64,000 nt of DNA from Ascidiaceihabitans sp029251465 (GCF_042932805.1 NZ_CP170633.1:2604001-2668000), one strand, 5' to 3'; shown: positions 43,265 through 51,944, counted from the stretch's first letter. Notes: generated by a model not told the origin, from the letters alone. Translations and numbers: made by a program.

Positions 43265-44337
43265 TGGTTGTGACAGACGCGACCACAGGCATCGTGCCGT
43301 TTGTGGATCGCCAAAACATTGCGCGGCGGGCGCATGTTTGGCTTGCGGTTCTGCTGGGCCTAACGTGTATTGCCAGCCTCGCGGTCGGGGCGTCTGGCAC
43401 GTCCCTTTGGGGGGCGTTGTTAAAGCTGGTGCAGGGGCAGGAATTGACCCTGACGGAACAGGTGGTTCTGCGCGATATTCGCGCGCCACGCATGATTATG
43501 GGCGTGTGTGTCGGGGCCGCTTTGGCTGTGTCAGGCGCGGTGATGCAAGGGTTGTTTCGCAATCCTTTGGCCGATCCCGGCCTGCTGGGCGTTAGCACAG
43601 GTGCTTCGCTTGGTGCGATTGGCGTCATCGTTCTGGGGGCCAGCCTGCCTGCGGGCGTCGTTGCGATTGCCGGCGACGGATTGCTGCCCATCGCCGCCTT
43701 TGCCTGCGCGTGGGGCTGCATGATGTTGCTGTACAAAGTGTCTACACGCGCCGGGCGCACGTCCGTTGCCACCATGCTGCTGGCAGGCATCGCGCTGAGC
43801 GCTTTGTTCGGGGCGCTCAGCGGCGTTTTGGTTTACGTCGCAGATGATTTACAACTGCGCGAACTGACATTCTGGTCGCTCGGATCCTTGTCGGGGGCGT
43901 CGTGGGTCAAGGTCAGCGTGGCAGGGCCGGTGATCGCAGGCGCGCTGGTTTTGTCCTGCACGCTTGGGCGCGGGTTAAACGGTTTGGCCTTGGGCGAAGC
44001 GACAGCCCACCACATGGGCTTGCCCGTCGAGCGGATCAAAAACATCGCGATTTTCGCCGTCGCGGCGGCAACCGGGGCTGCGGTCGCAATTTCAGGCGGC
44101 ATCGGGTTTATCGGCATCGTTGTGCCGCATCTTTTGCGTCTCGCCACGGGTCCCGATCATCGCAGTTTGCTGATCAATTCCGGCCTGTTGGGCGCATCCC
44201 TTTTGCTGGGTGCCGACATGGTGGCGCGTGTCATCGTCGCCCCTGCAGAATTGCCCATCGGCATCATCACCGCCGTGATGGGCGCGCCGGTTTTCCTTTG
44301 GATATTGCTGCGTAAACGCGGCTTGGTGGACATGTGA
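43264..44337 (+). CDS. hmuU: Haem ABC transporter permease HmuU
   Basis: FecCD-type permease of 357 residues with about ten helices. Signatures: VLRDIRAPRMIMGVCVGAALAVSGAVMQGLFRNPLADPGLLGVSTGASLGA, LTFWSLGSLSGASW, and AISGGIGFIGIVVPHLLRLATGPDHRSLLINSGLLGASLLLGADMVARVI (the coupling helix region). Starts on the last base of the hmuT stop codon. Confidence 0.96.
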   Translation: MVVTDATTGIVPFVDRQNIARRAHVWLAVLLGLTCIASLAVGASGTSLWGALLKLVQGQELTLTEQVVLRDIRAPRMIMGVCVGAALAVSGAVMQGLFRNPLADPGLLGVSTGASLGAIGVIVLGASLPAGVVAIAGDGLLPIAAFACAWGCMMLLYKVSTRAGRTSVATMLLAGIALSALFGALSGVLVYVADDLQLRELTFWSLGSLSGASWVKVSVAGPVIAGALVLSCTLGRGLNGLALGEATAHHMGLPVERIKNIAIFAVAAATGAAVAISGGIGFIGIVVPHLLRLATGPDHRSLLINSGLLGASLLLGADMVARVIVAPAELPIGIITAVMGAPVFLWILLRKRGLVDM

Positions 44338-45119
44338 TGCTGCACGCACAAAACATTTCGGTCAGCTACGGCGCCACAACGATTATCGACGGGTTGGATT
44401 TCACGGCACAGGCAGGTGCGCTAACCGCGATTGTCGGGCCCAACGGCTCTGGCAAAACAACGTTGCTGCGGGCGCTGACGGCGGAAACTTCGTTTTCAGG
44501 CACCATCCAGTTGAACGGTTTGGACATCTCGAAAACCCCCGCTTGGGTTTTGGCCAGCCAGCGTGCGGTTCTGTCCCAAGCGACGTCATTGGCATTTCCA
44601 TTTCAGGCCATCGAAGTCGTCCGTTTGGGTCTGCAATCGGGGTCAGAAACCGACGATCATCTGGCACAAACAGCCCTGCACCGCGTTGGTCTTGCGGGCT
44701 ACGAGAGCCGATTTTACCAAGAATTATCCGGGGGCGAACAGCAACGCGTGCAGCTGGCCCGCGTGTTGTGTCAGGTCTGGCAGCCTGTGCAAAACGGAAC
44801 CCCGCGCTGGTTGCTGCTGGATGAACCGGTTTCGAGCCTTGATATCGGGCATCAGTTGATGGTCATGCGCATCGCCCGCAGTTTTGCGCAGGCCGGCGGC
44901 GGCGTGATCGCGGTGATGCATGATCTGAACCTTAGTGCGATGTTCGCGCAGACCGTGGTGTTGATGAGCCACGGCAAGATCGTTGCCAGCGGCACCCCCG
45001 CAACCGTGCTGAGCGATCACAACGTCACGCGCGCGTACCAATGCGAGGTGCGCACTTGCACGCAGCCCGCAGCGGACGAGTGGTTCATGCTGCCGCAAGC
45101 TGCAGGGCTTGTGCCTTAG
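44337..45119 (+). CDS. hmuV: Haem ABC transporter ATPase HmuV
   Basis: The 260-residue ATPase. Walker A is GPNGSGKTT, Q-loop VLSQATSLAFPF, signature ELSGGEQQRVQLARVL, Walker B WLLLDEPVSSLD, switch AVMHDLNLSA. ATG 44337 shares a base with the hmuU stop; GTG 44334 is one codon upstream and equally possible. Completes hmuSTUV. The convergent DUF6522 gene ends 19 bases later. Confidence 0.96.
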   Translation: MLHAQNISVSYGATTIIDGLDFTAQAGALTAIVGPNGSGKTTLLRALTAETSFSGTIQLNGLDISKTPAWVLASQRAVLSQATSLAFPFQAIEVVRLGLQSGSETDDHLAQTALHRVGLAGYESRFYQELSGGEQQRVQLARVLCQVWQPVQNGTPRWLLLDEPVSSLDIGHQLMVMRIARSFAQAGGGVIAVMHDLNLSAMFAQTVVLMSHGKIVASGTPATVLSDHNVTRAYQCEVRTCTQPAADEWFMLPQAAGLVP

Positions 45120-45138
45120 GCCGCGATCAAGATGCCCG

Positions 45139-45429
45139 TCATTCTGACGTTTTTGACTTGGTCGTGTCCGGTGTTCTTGCCCGCGTCGGAAAGCCTGCGC
45201 GTTTTAGAATGGTTCCGGTCTCGTCAACGACAAACCGAATGGTTCGCGCCCCATAATAAAACGTCAAGCGCGCGCGCCCTGCGTCATCACCAACGCCGGT
45301 TTCACTTAGCGACGTGATTTTGCCGCCGCGCATAAGCGATTGAACATCCTCGGCTTTCAGGTCGAACGCATCAGCCAGCAACGTCGCATCGATCACAAAG
45401 CCATCCTGATTTATTTCTATCTGCGTCAT
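45139..45429 (-). CDS. DUF6522-type small protein
   Basis: A 96-residue protein with GGAGAG before its start. It has the layout IEINQDGFVIDATLLADAF, LMRGGKITSLSETGVGDDAGRARLTFYYGARTIRFVVDETGTILKR, which I associate with the DUF6522 family found near respiratory and nitric-oxide genes in Rhodobacterales. No known function. It follows the NDH-2 gene on the same strand with a 39-base gap, so it is probably the last gene of the NsrR-like/NDH-2 transcript. Confidence 0.7.
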   Translation of the reverse strand: MTQIEINQDGFVIDATLLADAFDLKAEDVQSLMRGGKITSLSETGVGDDAGRARLTFYYGARTIRFVVDETGTILKRAGFPTRARTPDTTKSKTSE

Positions 45430-45468
45430 GATTTGCTCTCCGGAATCAGTCTTTGTTTGCTGAAAAAT

Positions 45469-46776
45469 TCAGGGGTCGGTCAGACTGGTAGGTGCCTTGG
45501 ACGTCACCTGTCTGGTGATGATGCGCGCCGCATTTTGCCCTGTCAGGAACGACCACATCCAGCTCCAGGCGACCACAACCCGGCTTCGGGTGCCGATCAG
45601 GAAAAAGATATGTGCAATGCCCCAAACCCACCATGCGAACGGGCCTTTTAGCTGCACGCGGCCAAAATCTGCAATCGCGGCTCTTCGGCCCAGCGTCGCC
45701 AGACTGCCGCTGTGGCGATAGACAAACGGGGGCGGCGCGTGCGATCCCGACAGCCGTTGGCCAATGACGCGCCCCACATAATTGCCCATCTGTTTGGCGG
45801 CCGGCGCGATCCCCGGAACCGGTTTGCCAGTGGAATCCTGCACCGCCGCAGTGTCACCGATGATAAAAACGTCGCTGTGGTTTGGCGCGCTCAGGTCGGG
45901 GTCAACAATTGCACGGCCGGCACGATCGCTTTGCGTTCCGATCCAATTTGCAGCACCCGAGGCTTGGACACCCGCCGCCCAAATGATGGTTCTGCACGGG
46001 ATCATCACACCGCCGGTTTCGATAGATCCGTCGTTACACGCGGTGACCGCATCGCCCAACAAGACCTCGACCCCAAGATCCGAAAGCGACTTTGCCGCAT
46101 ACTCTGACAGCTTTGGGGCAAATGCCGGCAGGACCTGAGCGCCCGCTTCGATCAGTAAAATTCGAGCCGCGCGCGTGTCGATGTTGCGAAATTCGCTGGG
46201 CAAAATCCGGTGGGCAAGTTCTGCGATGATGCCCGCCAATTCCACGCCAGTTGGCCCTGCCCCAATCACTGCAAAAGTCAGATGCGCCTTTTGTGCCTCG
46301 GGGTCATCGGATTTCTCGGCGGCCTCAAAGGCTGACAGAATACCGCGCCGAATTGTTGTGGCGTCTTCTAGGGTTTTCAGCCCGGGTGCGTGTTCTTCCC
46401 ACCCTGAATTGCCGAAATACGAATGCTGCGCACCGGTGGCCAACACCAGCGTGTCGTAGTCAATCGTTGATCCGTCATCCAACGCGACCCGCTTGGCATC
46501 AGGGTTAACACCCAACACCCGCGCCATCAGCGTGGTGACATCTTTGCGGTGGCGAAACACCTGCCGCAGGGGCCAGGCAATTTCGGACGGGGCAAGGATC
46601 GTTGTCGCGACCTGATACAACAGCGGCTGGAACAGGTGGTGATTGCGCTGGTCCACAAGTGTGATCCGCACATTAGCCCGCTTGAGCGATTTGATGCATT
46701 GGATGCCGCCAAAGCCGCCGCCGACCACAACAACGTGGTGACGATCATCCGGTGTCAGGTTCTGTGTGCCTGTCAT
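45469..46776 (-). CDS. ndh: Type II NADH dehydrogenase (NAD(P)/FAD-dependent oxidoreductase)
   Basis: 435 residues. The FAD-binding motif VVVVGGGFGGIQCIKSL lies near the N-terminus, ATGAQHSYFG in the middle, and AVIGAGPTGVELAGIIAEL is the NAD(P)H-binding Rossmann motif. DVFIIGDTAAV is the second FAD contact, and a C-terminal amphipathic/hydrophobic stretch (GPFAWWVWGIAHIFFLIGTRSRVVVAWSWMW) anchors it to the membrane. It transfers electrons from NADH to quinone without pumping protons. Its start overlaps the end of the Rrf2 regulator gene, so that regulator probably controls it. Confidence 0.92.
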   Translation of the reverse strand: MTGTQNLTPDDRHHVVVVGGGFGGIQCIKSLKRANVRITLVDQRNHHLFQPLLYQVATTILAPSEIAWPLRQVFRHRKDVTTLMARVLGVNPDAKRVALDDGSTIDYDTLVLATGAQHSYFGNSGWEEHAPGLKTLEDATTIRRGILSAFEAAEKSDDPEAQKAHLTFAVIGAGPTGVELAGIIAELAHRILPSEFRNIDTRAARILLIEAGAQVLPAFAPKLSEYAAKSLSDLGVEVLLGDAVTACNDGSIETGGVMIPCRTIIWAAGVQASGAANWIGTQSDRAGRAIVDPDLSAPNHSDVFIIGDTAAVQDSTGKPVPGIAPAAKQMGNYVGRVIGQRLSGSHAPPPFVYRHSGSLATLGRRAAIADFGRVQLKGPFAWWVWGIAHIFFLIGTRSRVVVAWSWMWSFLTGQNAARIITRQVTSKAPTSLTDP

Positions 46777-47228
46777 ATCTGCGTCTCTTCCACGTTTAAT
46801 TGCGCAAGCAACCGTGCCATTGGCGCGTCGTTTTTTGTTAAATCAGCCAGCGTAATTTTGTCTAGTGAAGCATAAAACGCATCCTGTGCGTTTCGCAGCG
46901 CCGAGGTCAGCCCGCAATTGGGCGACAACAGGCAATTGCCGCCGTCGGGTCGCAAACATTCCACCAACTCTGTTTGGCTTTCCAACCCGCGCACGATGGA
47001 TCCGATATTCACGTCTCCGGTGTTTTTCGCCAGCCGCAACCCGCCCGTGCGACCACGCACCGATGCCACGTATCCCTCGCGGACCAACCACTGCGTGACC
47101 TTTGCAAGGTGATTGTATTTCGCGTCATGAATACCGGCAATCTGGCGGGTGGTCAGCATGTGTTCATCCGCCACCGCAAGATGCATCAACGTGCGCAGGG
47201 CGTAATCGGTAAATTTGGTTAATTGCAT
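46773..47228 (-). CDS. nsrR: Rrf2-family regulator, NsrR-like
   Basis: A 151-residue Rrf2 protein. The helix-turn-helix is MQLTKFTDYALRTLMHLAVADEHMLTTRQIAGIHDAKYNHLAKVTQWLVREGYVASVRGRTGGLRLAK. Cysteines 91, 99 and 105 are spaced CX7CX5C, the arrangement known for NsrR that holds a nitric-oxide-sensing Fe-S cluster. Neighbours fit: NDH-2 (overlapping), a group III truncated globin and small membrane proteins. RirA and IscR are alternatives, but the Cys spacing favours NsrR. Confidence 0.82.
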   Translation of the reverse strand: MQLTKFTDYALRTLMHLAVADEHMLTTRQIAGIHDAKYNHLAKVTQWLVREGYVASVRGRTGGLRLAKNTGDVNIGSIVRGLESQTELVECLRPDGGNCLLSPNCGLTSALRNAQDAFYASLDKITLADLTKNDAPMARLLAQLNVEETQI

Positions 47229-47289
47229 GGCATTATCCGTATCACACGTGTCTGGTAACTACAGGCCCTAGATAAGGCTGCCTTCGACA

Positions 47290-47688
47290 TTAGAACAGCG
47301 GAACTGCACCACGCGGTCTTGCCGCTTCGCGAAGCCCAAGGGACAGGCCCCGCCCGATCCGATGCACCAACGCTGACCACTGATCGCGCTGCGGTGCGTC
47401 GATCATGCTGTGCAGAACGTCGTCAAACAGCGCCAGCCAGCGATCGAAATGCGCGGCGTGGACGTTGCCTGCCTGCATGTGCGCGGTCATCGGATTGCCA
47501 TCATAAGAGCCCTCGAACAGGATTGCGCTCGCCCAAAAACGGGTGATTTTTGCCTCGTGTTCGGGCCAGTTTTCGACGTGCCCTGCAAAAATCGGACCCA
47601 ACACATCATCCTGCCTGACCCGCGCATAAAAGGCCGCGACAACCTGCGAAATTGCGTCGCGATTTAGATCAATACGAGGCGGGATCAT
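47290..47688 (-). CDS. Group III truncated haemoglobin
   Basis: 132 residues from ATG 47688, overlapping the stop of the 51-codon gene upstream. Group III features: ISQVVAAFYARVRQDDVLGPIFAGHVENWPEHEAKITRFWASAILFEGSYDGNPMTAHM, then VHAAHFDRWLALFDDVL with the proximal histidine. These globins are commonly linked with NO or nitrite stress in proteobacteria, consistent with the nearby NsrR-like regulator. Its downstream end lies 61 bases from the regulator gene on the same strand. Confidence 0.88.
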   Translation of the reverse strand: MIPPRIDLNRDAISQVVAAFYARVRQDDVLGPIFAGHVENWPEHEAKITRFWASAILFEGSYDGNPMTAHMQAGNVHAAHFDRWLALFDDVLHSMIDAPQRDQWSALVHRIGRGLSLGLREAARPRGAVPLF

Positions 47689-47840
47689 GCAGTCACGGCC
47701 CACACGATCGACAGCAACACGACCAGATAAACAATCATGTTGAACATTGATCGGATCAGCCCTGCATCTGCTTCGGGATCGACCCCGAGGCGTTGGCAAA
47801 TTTTGGTACCAGGCCACAAAAGAACATTCACAATCGACAT
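47685..47840 (-). CDS. Small membrane protein of 51 residues
   Basis: ATG 47840 has GGAAAGGAAA upstream. The product begins SIVNVLLWPGTKICQRLGVDPEADAGLIRSMFN and ends in one TM helix, MIVYLVVLLSIVWAVTA. Its stop overlaps the globin start, so the two are translated together. Not recognised; possibly an anchor or small partner of the globin or of a respiratory enzyme. Confidence 0.75.
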   Translation of the reverse strand: MSIVNVLLWPGTKICQRLGVDPEADAGLIRSMFNMIVYLVVLLSIVWAVTA

Positions 47841-47931
47841 CGGTTTTCCTTTCCAGAGTTGTTGACTCTGTTTTATCAAAATAATACGCATTGTAAATAC
47901 CTATTAAATGACACCTCTAGAAAGGCCACCT

Positions 47932-48381
47932 ATGACGCATTCAAACATCAATGCTATTTTGATCACGGCGCTGCTGATCTGGGCCGGTGCTTGCATCGGT
48001 GCCAACATGATCGCCGCCCCCGCCAAGTTCCAAGTGGCCGATCTGACGCGGCCCGTCGCCCTGCAAGTCGGGCGGATGCAATTCCAATGGGTTGGTTACC
48101 TTGAGTATCTTTTGGCCATCATCGCAGCCCTTGCCACCCTAACCGCAACGCCGCGTACAAGGCTTTTGGTGGGCGTGGCAATCGCCCTTTTTATCGTTCA
48201 GCGGCTGATCATTCTGCCGCAGTTGTCAGGGCGTACAGATCAGATCATCGCCGGCACGAACCCGCAAGGTTCATCGCTGCATCTGTATTTCATTCTCTGT
48301 GAATCGACCAAAATCATCGCGCTGATGATCGGCGCAATCCTGGCCTTGTCCGCCATGTCACTTCGATCCGAAAGCATCTGA
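47932..48381 (+). CDS. Four-helix integral membrane protein of unknown function
   Basis: 149 residues from ATG 47932 with GAAAGG upstream. Four TM helices: INAILITALLIWAGACIGANMIAAPAKF, VGYLEYLLAIIAALATLTA, RLLVGVAIALFIVQRLIILPQL and FILCESTKIIALMIGAILALSAM. The pattern GANMIAAPAKF-QVADL with a histidine/glutamate-containing last helix resembles DUF4149/DUF4405-like membrane proteins, but no family is certain. Transcribed divergently from the small membrane protein/globin pair, so the 91-base gap probably holds a shared regulatory site. Confidence 0.75.
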   Translation: MTHSNINAILITALLIWAGACIGANMIAAPAKFQVADLTRPVALQVGRMQFQWVGYLEYLLAIIAALATLTATPRTRLLVGVAIALFIVQRLIILPQLSGRTDQIIAGTNPQGSSLHLYFILCESTKIIALMIGAILALSAMSLRSESI

Positions 48382-48784
48382 TACGCGAGGGTGCGACGCC
48401 GTGTGAAAAAACGTGCGATTGACAAAAGAACAAATCGGCCCCTTCCAAACGCGCTACGTTTTGACGATGCTTGGCTCATTTGGGGCTTTTACTCTGCCCG
48501 GCGTAAAGCCCACGAGAAACCTCCTCCCGTTCATTGAGGTACAAAGCACATCGTGACTGCCTGCGTTCCGGTGGCCGGAATCCACAGGACAAAGCGACCT
48601 GATGCAACTGCAAACATTGCTAACACAGCAGTTCTCCACAGTTGTGACAGGCGTGTTCCGGTGATGCGGTCTGTGTCGTGGAAGTAACGCACAAAAATTT
48701 CTGGTTTATCGCTCGAGTTAAGAGTCCCTAAACCGAAAGACTATAGAGCCAGCCTTTACGGAAACATCGTTGAGGAGAGCTTGA
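48382..48784. other. Gap without a secure gene upstream of the sensor kinase
   Basis: About 400 bases. One minus-strand frame could encode some 50-70 residues with a hydrophobic stretch (LWRTAVLAMFAVASGRFVLW), stopping near 48540, but it has no ribosome-binding site that I can see. The stretch just before 48785 contains GAGGAGAG for the kinase. No terminator, repeat or RNA gene was recognised. Confidence 0.4.
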
Positions 48785-50809
48785 GTGCATAGACAGGTTG
48801 TTGAATTTATGCACTGCATCATTGTGGCGCTTGCCCTTGTGATCTTCTTTTCCGTGCCAGTGACCTTTGCGCAGACTGACAAGATTCAGCCTGTGAGAAT
48901 GGCATACCTAGAATACGCCCCTTATTCTTTTACAGACACCGATGGTTCCCCGAAAGGGCTTGCTATCGACTTGGCGAGGCGGCTTGTCGGTGTAATTGGC
49001 GCCGAGTTGGAGTTTGTATCTGTCGCAAATCCAACCGAGATGATGGAGTTGATCAGATCCGGTACTGTGGACATTGCGGGGTTGCTTGCATCAACCAAAG
49101 ATCGTCTCGAAATAGCCCCCATGACTGCACCTGTAGACTCGTTTCGCACAAGTTTGTTTGTGAAGAAGAGTTTGGGGGCTCGGACGCTCGAAGAATTTGA
49201 TGGGCGAAAAGTCGGCGGCCTTGAAGGGTCTGTCATACTCCAGGCCGCCAGTAAGATCCCCAACGCCCAAATTTTCACATATCCGACCTCAGACGAACGC
49301 CTATTAGCGCTTCTGAGAGGGGATATTGACGGGACTGTCAGTACATTAAATGGCTTTTCCGCAACCCTGCGCTCAATTGGTGCTGACGTTTTGATCCACG
49401 CCATCGAACCGCCGCTCGAGGAAACCACTGTTGGGTTTTACGTCACCAAATCGCAAACCGCTTTGCTAGAGGCCCTGAACCGGGAAATCACAAACCACCT
49501 CACTCAGAAAGAAATGCGCGCGTTCCACGATATTTGGTTTGGAACGCCGACACGCTTGTGGGAACACCAAGTGGTTTTCTGGGGTAGCATTGCCAGTGCT
49601 TGTTTCCTTGTTATTGCCGTCTTCGGGTTGATTGCCTTGCAGTTTCAAAGAGCTAAGGCACGGATTCTGCGTGGAGAAAAGGATCAACACCAACTCCTGA
49701 TTGACGCACTTGATGGCGTGGATGCTGCTATCGTCATCTTTAATGATAAGCTTGAAGCCATTCACTGGAACAAAGGATTTTCCAAAAGCTTACCGCTTGT
49801 TTCCGGCATTTTGGAACAGGGGACCGGGCTGCGCGACATGATCGCCGGTTCTTACAAGTCGGGTGCGATGGTGTCATCAATGGACGAGGCCGAGGCGATT
49901 GCTTTCGCAGATCACATTTGCGAAAACCTCAAAGCTGGCAAAACAATGAATCGCATCGTTCACGCGTCCGACGGGCGTGTATTGGATGCGACCGATTTTT
50001 CGATTGGGCGCAATCAATTCGCGTCCGTGCGTGTTGATGTCACAAAGTTACACCAACAAGCTGCCACCATCTTGGAACAACAGTCCGACCTGTCAGACGC
50101 AAATGAGAAGCTCGCGATGTTTGCGACCATTGCGGCGCATGATCTGCGGGCACCTCTGATGCAACAAACAAACCTTATCGAATTCATTAAGGAGGACCTC
50201 GAAAAAGCTTCCTTGGAGCTCTCAGAGGACATTCAGCAGTATTTTGGCCTCCTGACCGACAGCTCCACGAGAATGCAGAACTTGATTGTCGATTTGCTAG
50301 AACATGCCAAAGCTGCCCAAACGTTGATATGGATTGACCCAAATGAGCGGATGCCAAAGATTCTCGTATTGGCGGGGCTGCCATCGCAGTTCGTCGTGAA
50401 AATTGAAGCAGGGCTACCAAACGTTTTTGTCGACCCTACGAGCTTTGACACAGTTATGCGCAACTTGATTTCAAACGCCGTAAAACACCATGATTGCGAT
50501 GAAGGTGTCATCAGAATTTTCGGCCACGAAGAGAGGGGCATAGCCATCATAAAAATTGAAGACGACGGCACCGGTATTCCTGAAGAATATCGTACGTCTA
50601 TTTTCGAACCATTCAAACGCTTGTCGTCCAAGGTAGAGGGCAGCGGACTAGGACTGTCCTTCGTTTACAAAACCGTGACAAAATGGGGCGGCAATATTCA
50701 CGTAGAATGTGCGAACCCACGCGGATCTACGTTTGTTCTGACAATCCCGAATGGAGCCAAAAAGGATGGGTCTTCTAGCTCAGAGCGCCAGACATCGTTG
50801 GCCGCGTAG
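48785..50809 (+). CDS. Sensor histidine kinase with periplasmic solute-binding (SBP_bac_3) domain
   Basis: 674 residues from GTG 48785 (ATG 48809 is a shorter alternative). Residues 1-30 are a signal peptide, and 37-255 a type 3 solute-binding domain (VRMAYLEYAPYSFTDTDGSPKGLAIDLARRL, AGLLASTKDRLEIAPMTAP). A TM helix spans ~264-286, a PAS-like domain ~305-420, and the HisKA region follows with the phospho-acceptor His452 in AAHDLRAP. The HATPase_c core has NLISNAVKHHD (N box), IEDDGTGIP (G1) and GSGLGLSFVYKTV (G2). No response regulator lies nearby, so its partner is elsewhere. It may sense an amino acid or similar small molecule. Confidence 0.92.
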   Translation: MHRQVVEFMHCIIVALALVIFFSVPVTFAQTDKIQPVRMAYLEYAPYSFTDTDGSPKGLAIDLARRLVGVIGAELEFVSVANPTEMMELIRSGTVDIAGLLASTKDRLEIAPMTAPVDSFRTSLFVKKSLGARTLEEFDGRKVGGLEGSVILQAASKIPNAQIFTYPTSDERLLALLRGDIDGTVSTLNGFSATLRSIGADVLIHAIEPPLEETTVGFYVTKSQTALLEALNREITNHLTQKEMRAFHDIWFGTPTRLWEHQVVFWGSIASACFLVIAVFGLIALQFQRAKARILRGEKDQHQLLIDALDGVDAAIVIFNDKLEAIHWNKGFSKSLPLVSGILEQGTGLRDMIAGSYKSGAMVSSMDEAEAIAFADHICENLKAGKTMNRIVHASDGRVLDATDFSIGRNQFASVRVDVTKLHQQAATILEQQSDLSDANEKLAMFATIAAHDLRAPLMQQTNLIEFIKEDLEKASLELSEDIQQYFGLLTDSSTRMQNLIVDLLEHAKAAQTLIWIDPNERMPKILVLAGLPSQFVVKIEAGLPNVFVDPTSFDTVMRNLISNAVKHHDCDEGVIRIFGHEERGIAIIKIEDDGTGIPEEYRTSIFEPFKRLSSKVEGSGLGLSFVYKTVTKWGGNIHVECANPRGSTFVLTIPNGAKKDGSSSSERQTSLAA

Positions 50810-51820
50810 GCAGAAAATCGAGTACACAGCATGGACTCGATCCGGACCTTAGCTGCAACGCGGACAAAGCATGGGTAATCGGGGTGACCATGATGATGGG
50901 TCAGGTTCTTGATAGAGTTGCAGAAGTTTTTGCAATTTGGGGAGAACAAAATGGACTACTATTTTGGACTGGATGTATCGCTAAAAACTGTTGCAGTTTG
51001 CGTGATCAATGCTGATGGCAAGCTGATCTTTGAGCGCTCGGTTGCCTGCGAGATCGAAGACATCGTCGAATGTTTAGGGGACGTGCCGTCCGCCGCCCTG
51101 CACATTGGCTTTGAAGGAGGGCCAATGTGCCAACATTTGTTTAGGGGCCTTCGCGCCGCAGGCTTTGATGTTGTTTGCATGGAAGCGCGCCAGGTGAATG
51201 CGGCGCTATCGGCGATGCGCAACAAGACAGATAAGACCGACGCGCGCGGAATTGCACAGGTGCTGCGTTCCGGTTGGTTCAATCCAGTTTACATCAAAAG
51301 CCGTGAAGCCCACGCGCTTCGGGCGCTTTTGAGTAGTCGCAAAGCGATCCAGAAGAAGTGTATTGATTTGGCCAATGAAGTCCGTGGATTGTTCAAGATA
51401 TTTGGTATCCGACTTTCTTCTCGCGTCAAGCAAGGCTCTTGTGATGAGCAGGTGAGACCCTTGGTCGAAGCGGACCCTGATTTGTCCCATGCGCTCTTGC
51501 CTTTGCTTGATGCACGGGCCGTGCTTTACACAATTTACCGCGAGCTTTACAGACGCGTAAAACAGGCGGCCAACCGAGACGAAGCCTGCATGCGTTTCAT
51601 GGCCATTCCGGGCGTCGGGCCAATTGCAGCACTGACCTTTAGGGCTGCCGTTGATGATCCATGGCGCTTTACCAGCTCGCGTACTGTGGCCGCACATTTT
51701 GGGCTTACGCCACGGCGATACCAATCTGGCGAAAAGGACAATCCGGGACGCATCTCAAAAGCAGGTGCCTCTGATGTTCGAGCAACACTTTACAGCGCCG
51801 CGAACGCCATGATGATGCGC
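50810..51820 (+). mobile_element. IS110-family element, truncated at its 3' end
   Basis: The transposase gene (50951-51844) belongs to IS110, and the ~140 non-coding bases before it are where IS110-group elements encode their bridge RNA. The right side is lost: by position 51814 the sequence already reads as part of another gene (see the 51814-51870 entry). The exact left end was not determined; it lies between the kinase stop at 50809 and the transposase start. No flanking repeats are expected for this family. Confidence 0.8.
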
Positions 51821-51844
51821 TGGATCGGTCATGCAAGGTCTTGA
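50951..51844 (+). pseudogene. IS110-family DEDD transposase, C-terminally truncated
   Basis: 297 residues from ATG 50951 (GGGGAGAA upstream). The N-terminal RuvC-like DEDD domain has YYFGLDVSLKTVAVCVINADG, GFEGGPMCQHL and NKTDKTDARGIAQVLR. The C-terminal Transposase_20 domain has MAIPGVGPIAALTFRAAVDDPWRF and HFGLTPRRYQSGEKDNPGRISKAG with the serine region. The protein should continue for some 40 more residues after AANAMMMR, but instead ends in eight unrelated residues because the DNA switches to another gene fragment. The catalytic residues remain but the tail is missing, so it is probably inactive. Confidence 0.85.
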
Positions 51845-51870
51845 AGCGAGGCGGTACACTGGTCTCGATC
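51814..51870 (+). pseudogene. 19-codon remnant of a zinc-type alcohol dehydrogenase/quinone oxidoreductase
   Basis: Read in the frame starting at 51814, the 57 bases give DALDRSCKVLKRGGTLVSI, which fits the segment following the cofactor-binding domain of quinone-oxidoreductase-type medium-chain dehydrogenases (pattern ...L..S...LK.GG.LVSI). It starts where the IS110 gene loses its family similarity and stops exactly at the first base of the IS3 element. It appears to be a scrap of a gene left from earlier rearrangements. The identification is from a short stretch only. Confidence 0.5.
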
Positions 51871-51898
51871 TGTCCGTCGTCAGGGTTTTTGGAACCAA
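51871..51898 (+). repeat. Left terminal inverted repeat of the IS3-family element
   Basis: Begins TGTCCGTCGTCAGGG and contains GG..CCAA near its inner end. It matches the right repeat (53355-53382) at about 22 of 28 positions, including the outermost TGTC and the block CGTCAG. Confidence 0.85.
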
Positions 51899-51944
51899 TG
51901 GCAGCTTAAGCTAAGACAGAGTTTGGCTCATCTGGTTGGTTTGA

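Noticed and set aside
48454..48639. A 60-codon minus-strand frame in the gap before the sensor kinase
   Set aside because: No ribosome-binding site, and its cysteine-rich composition resembles no known protein.
50909..50950. An earlier start for the IS110 transposase
   Set aside because: IS110 proteins begin directly with the YxGxDxS strand; ATG 50951 has GGGGAGAA upstream.
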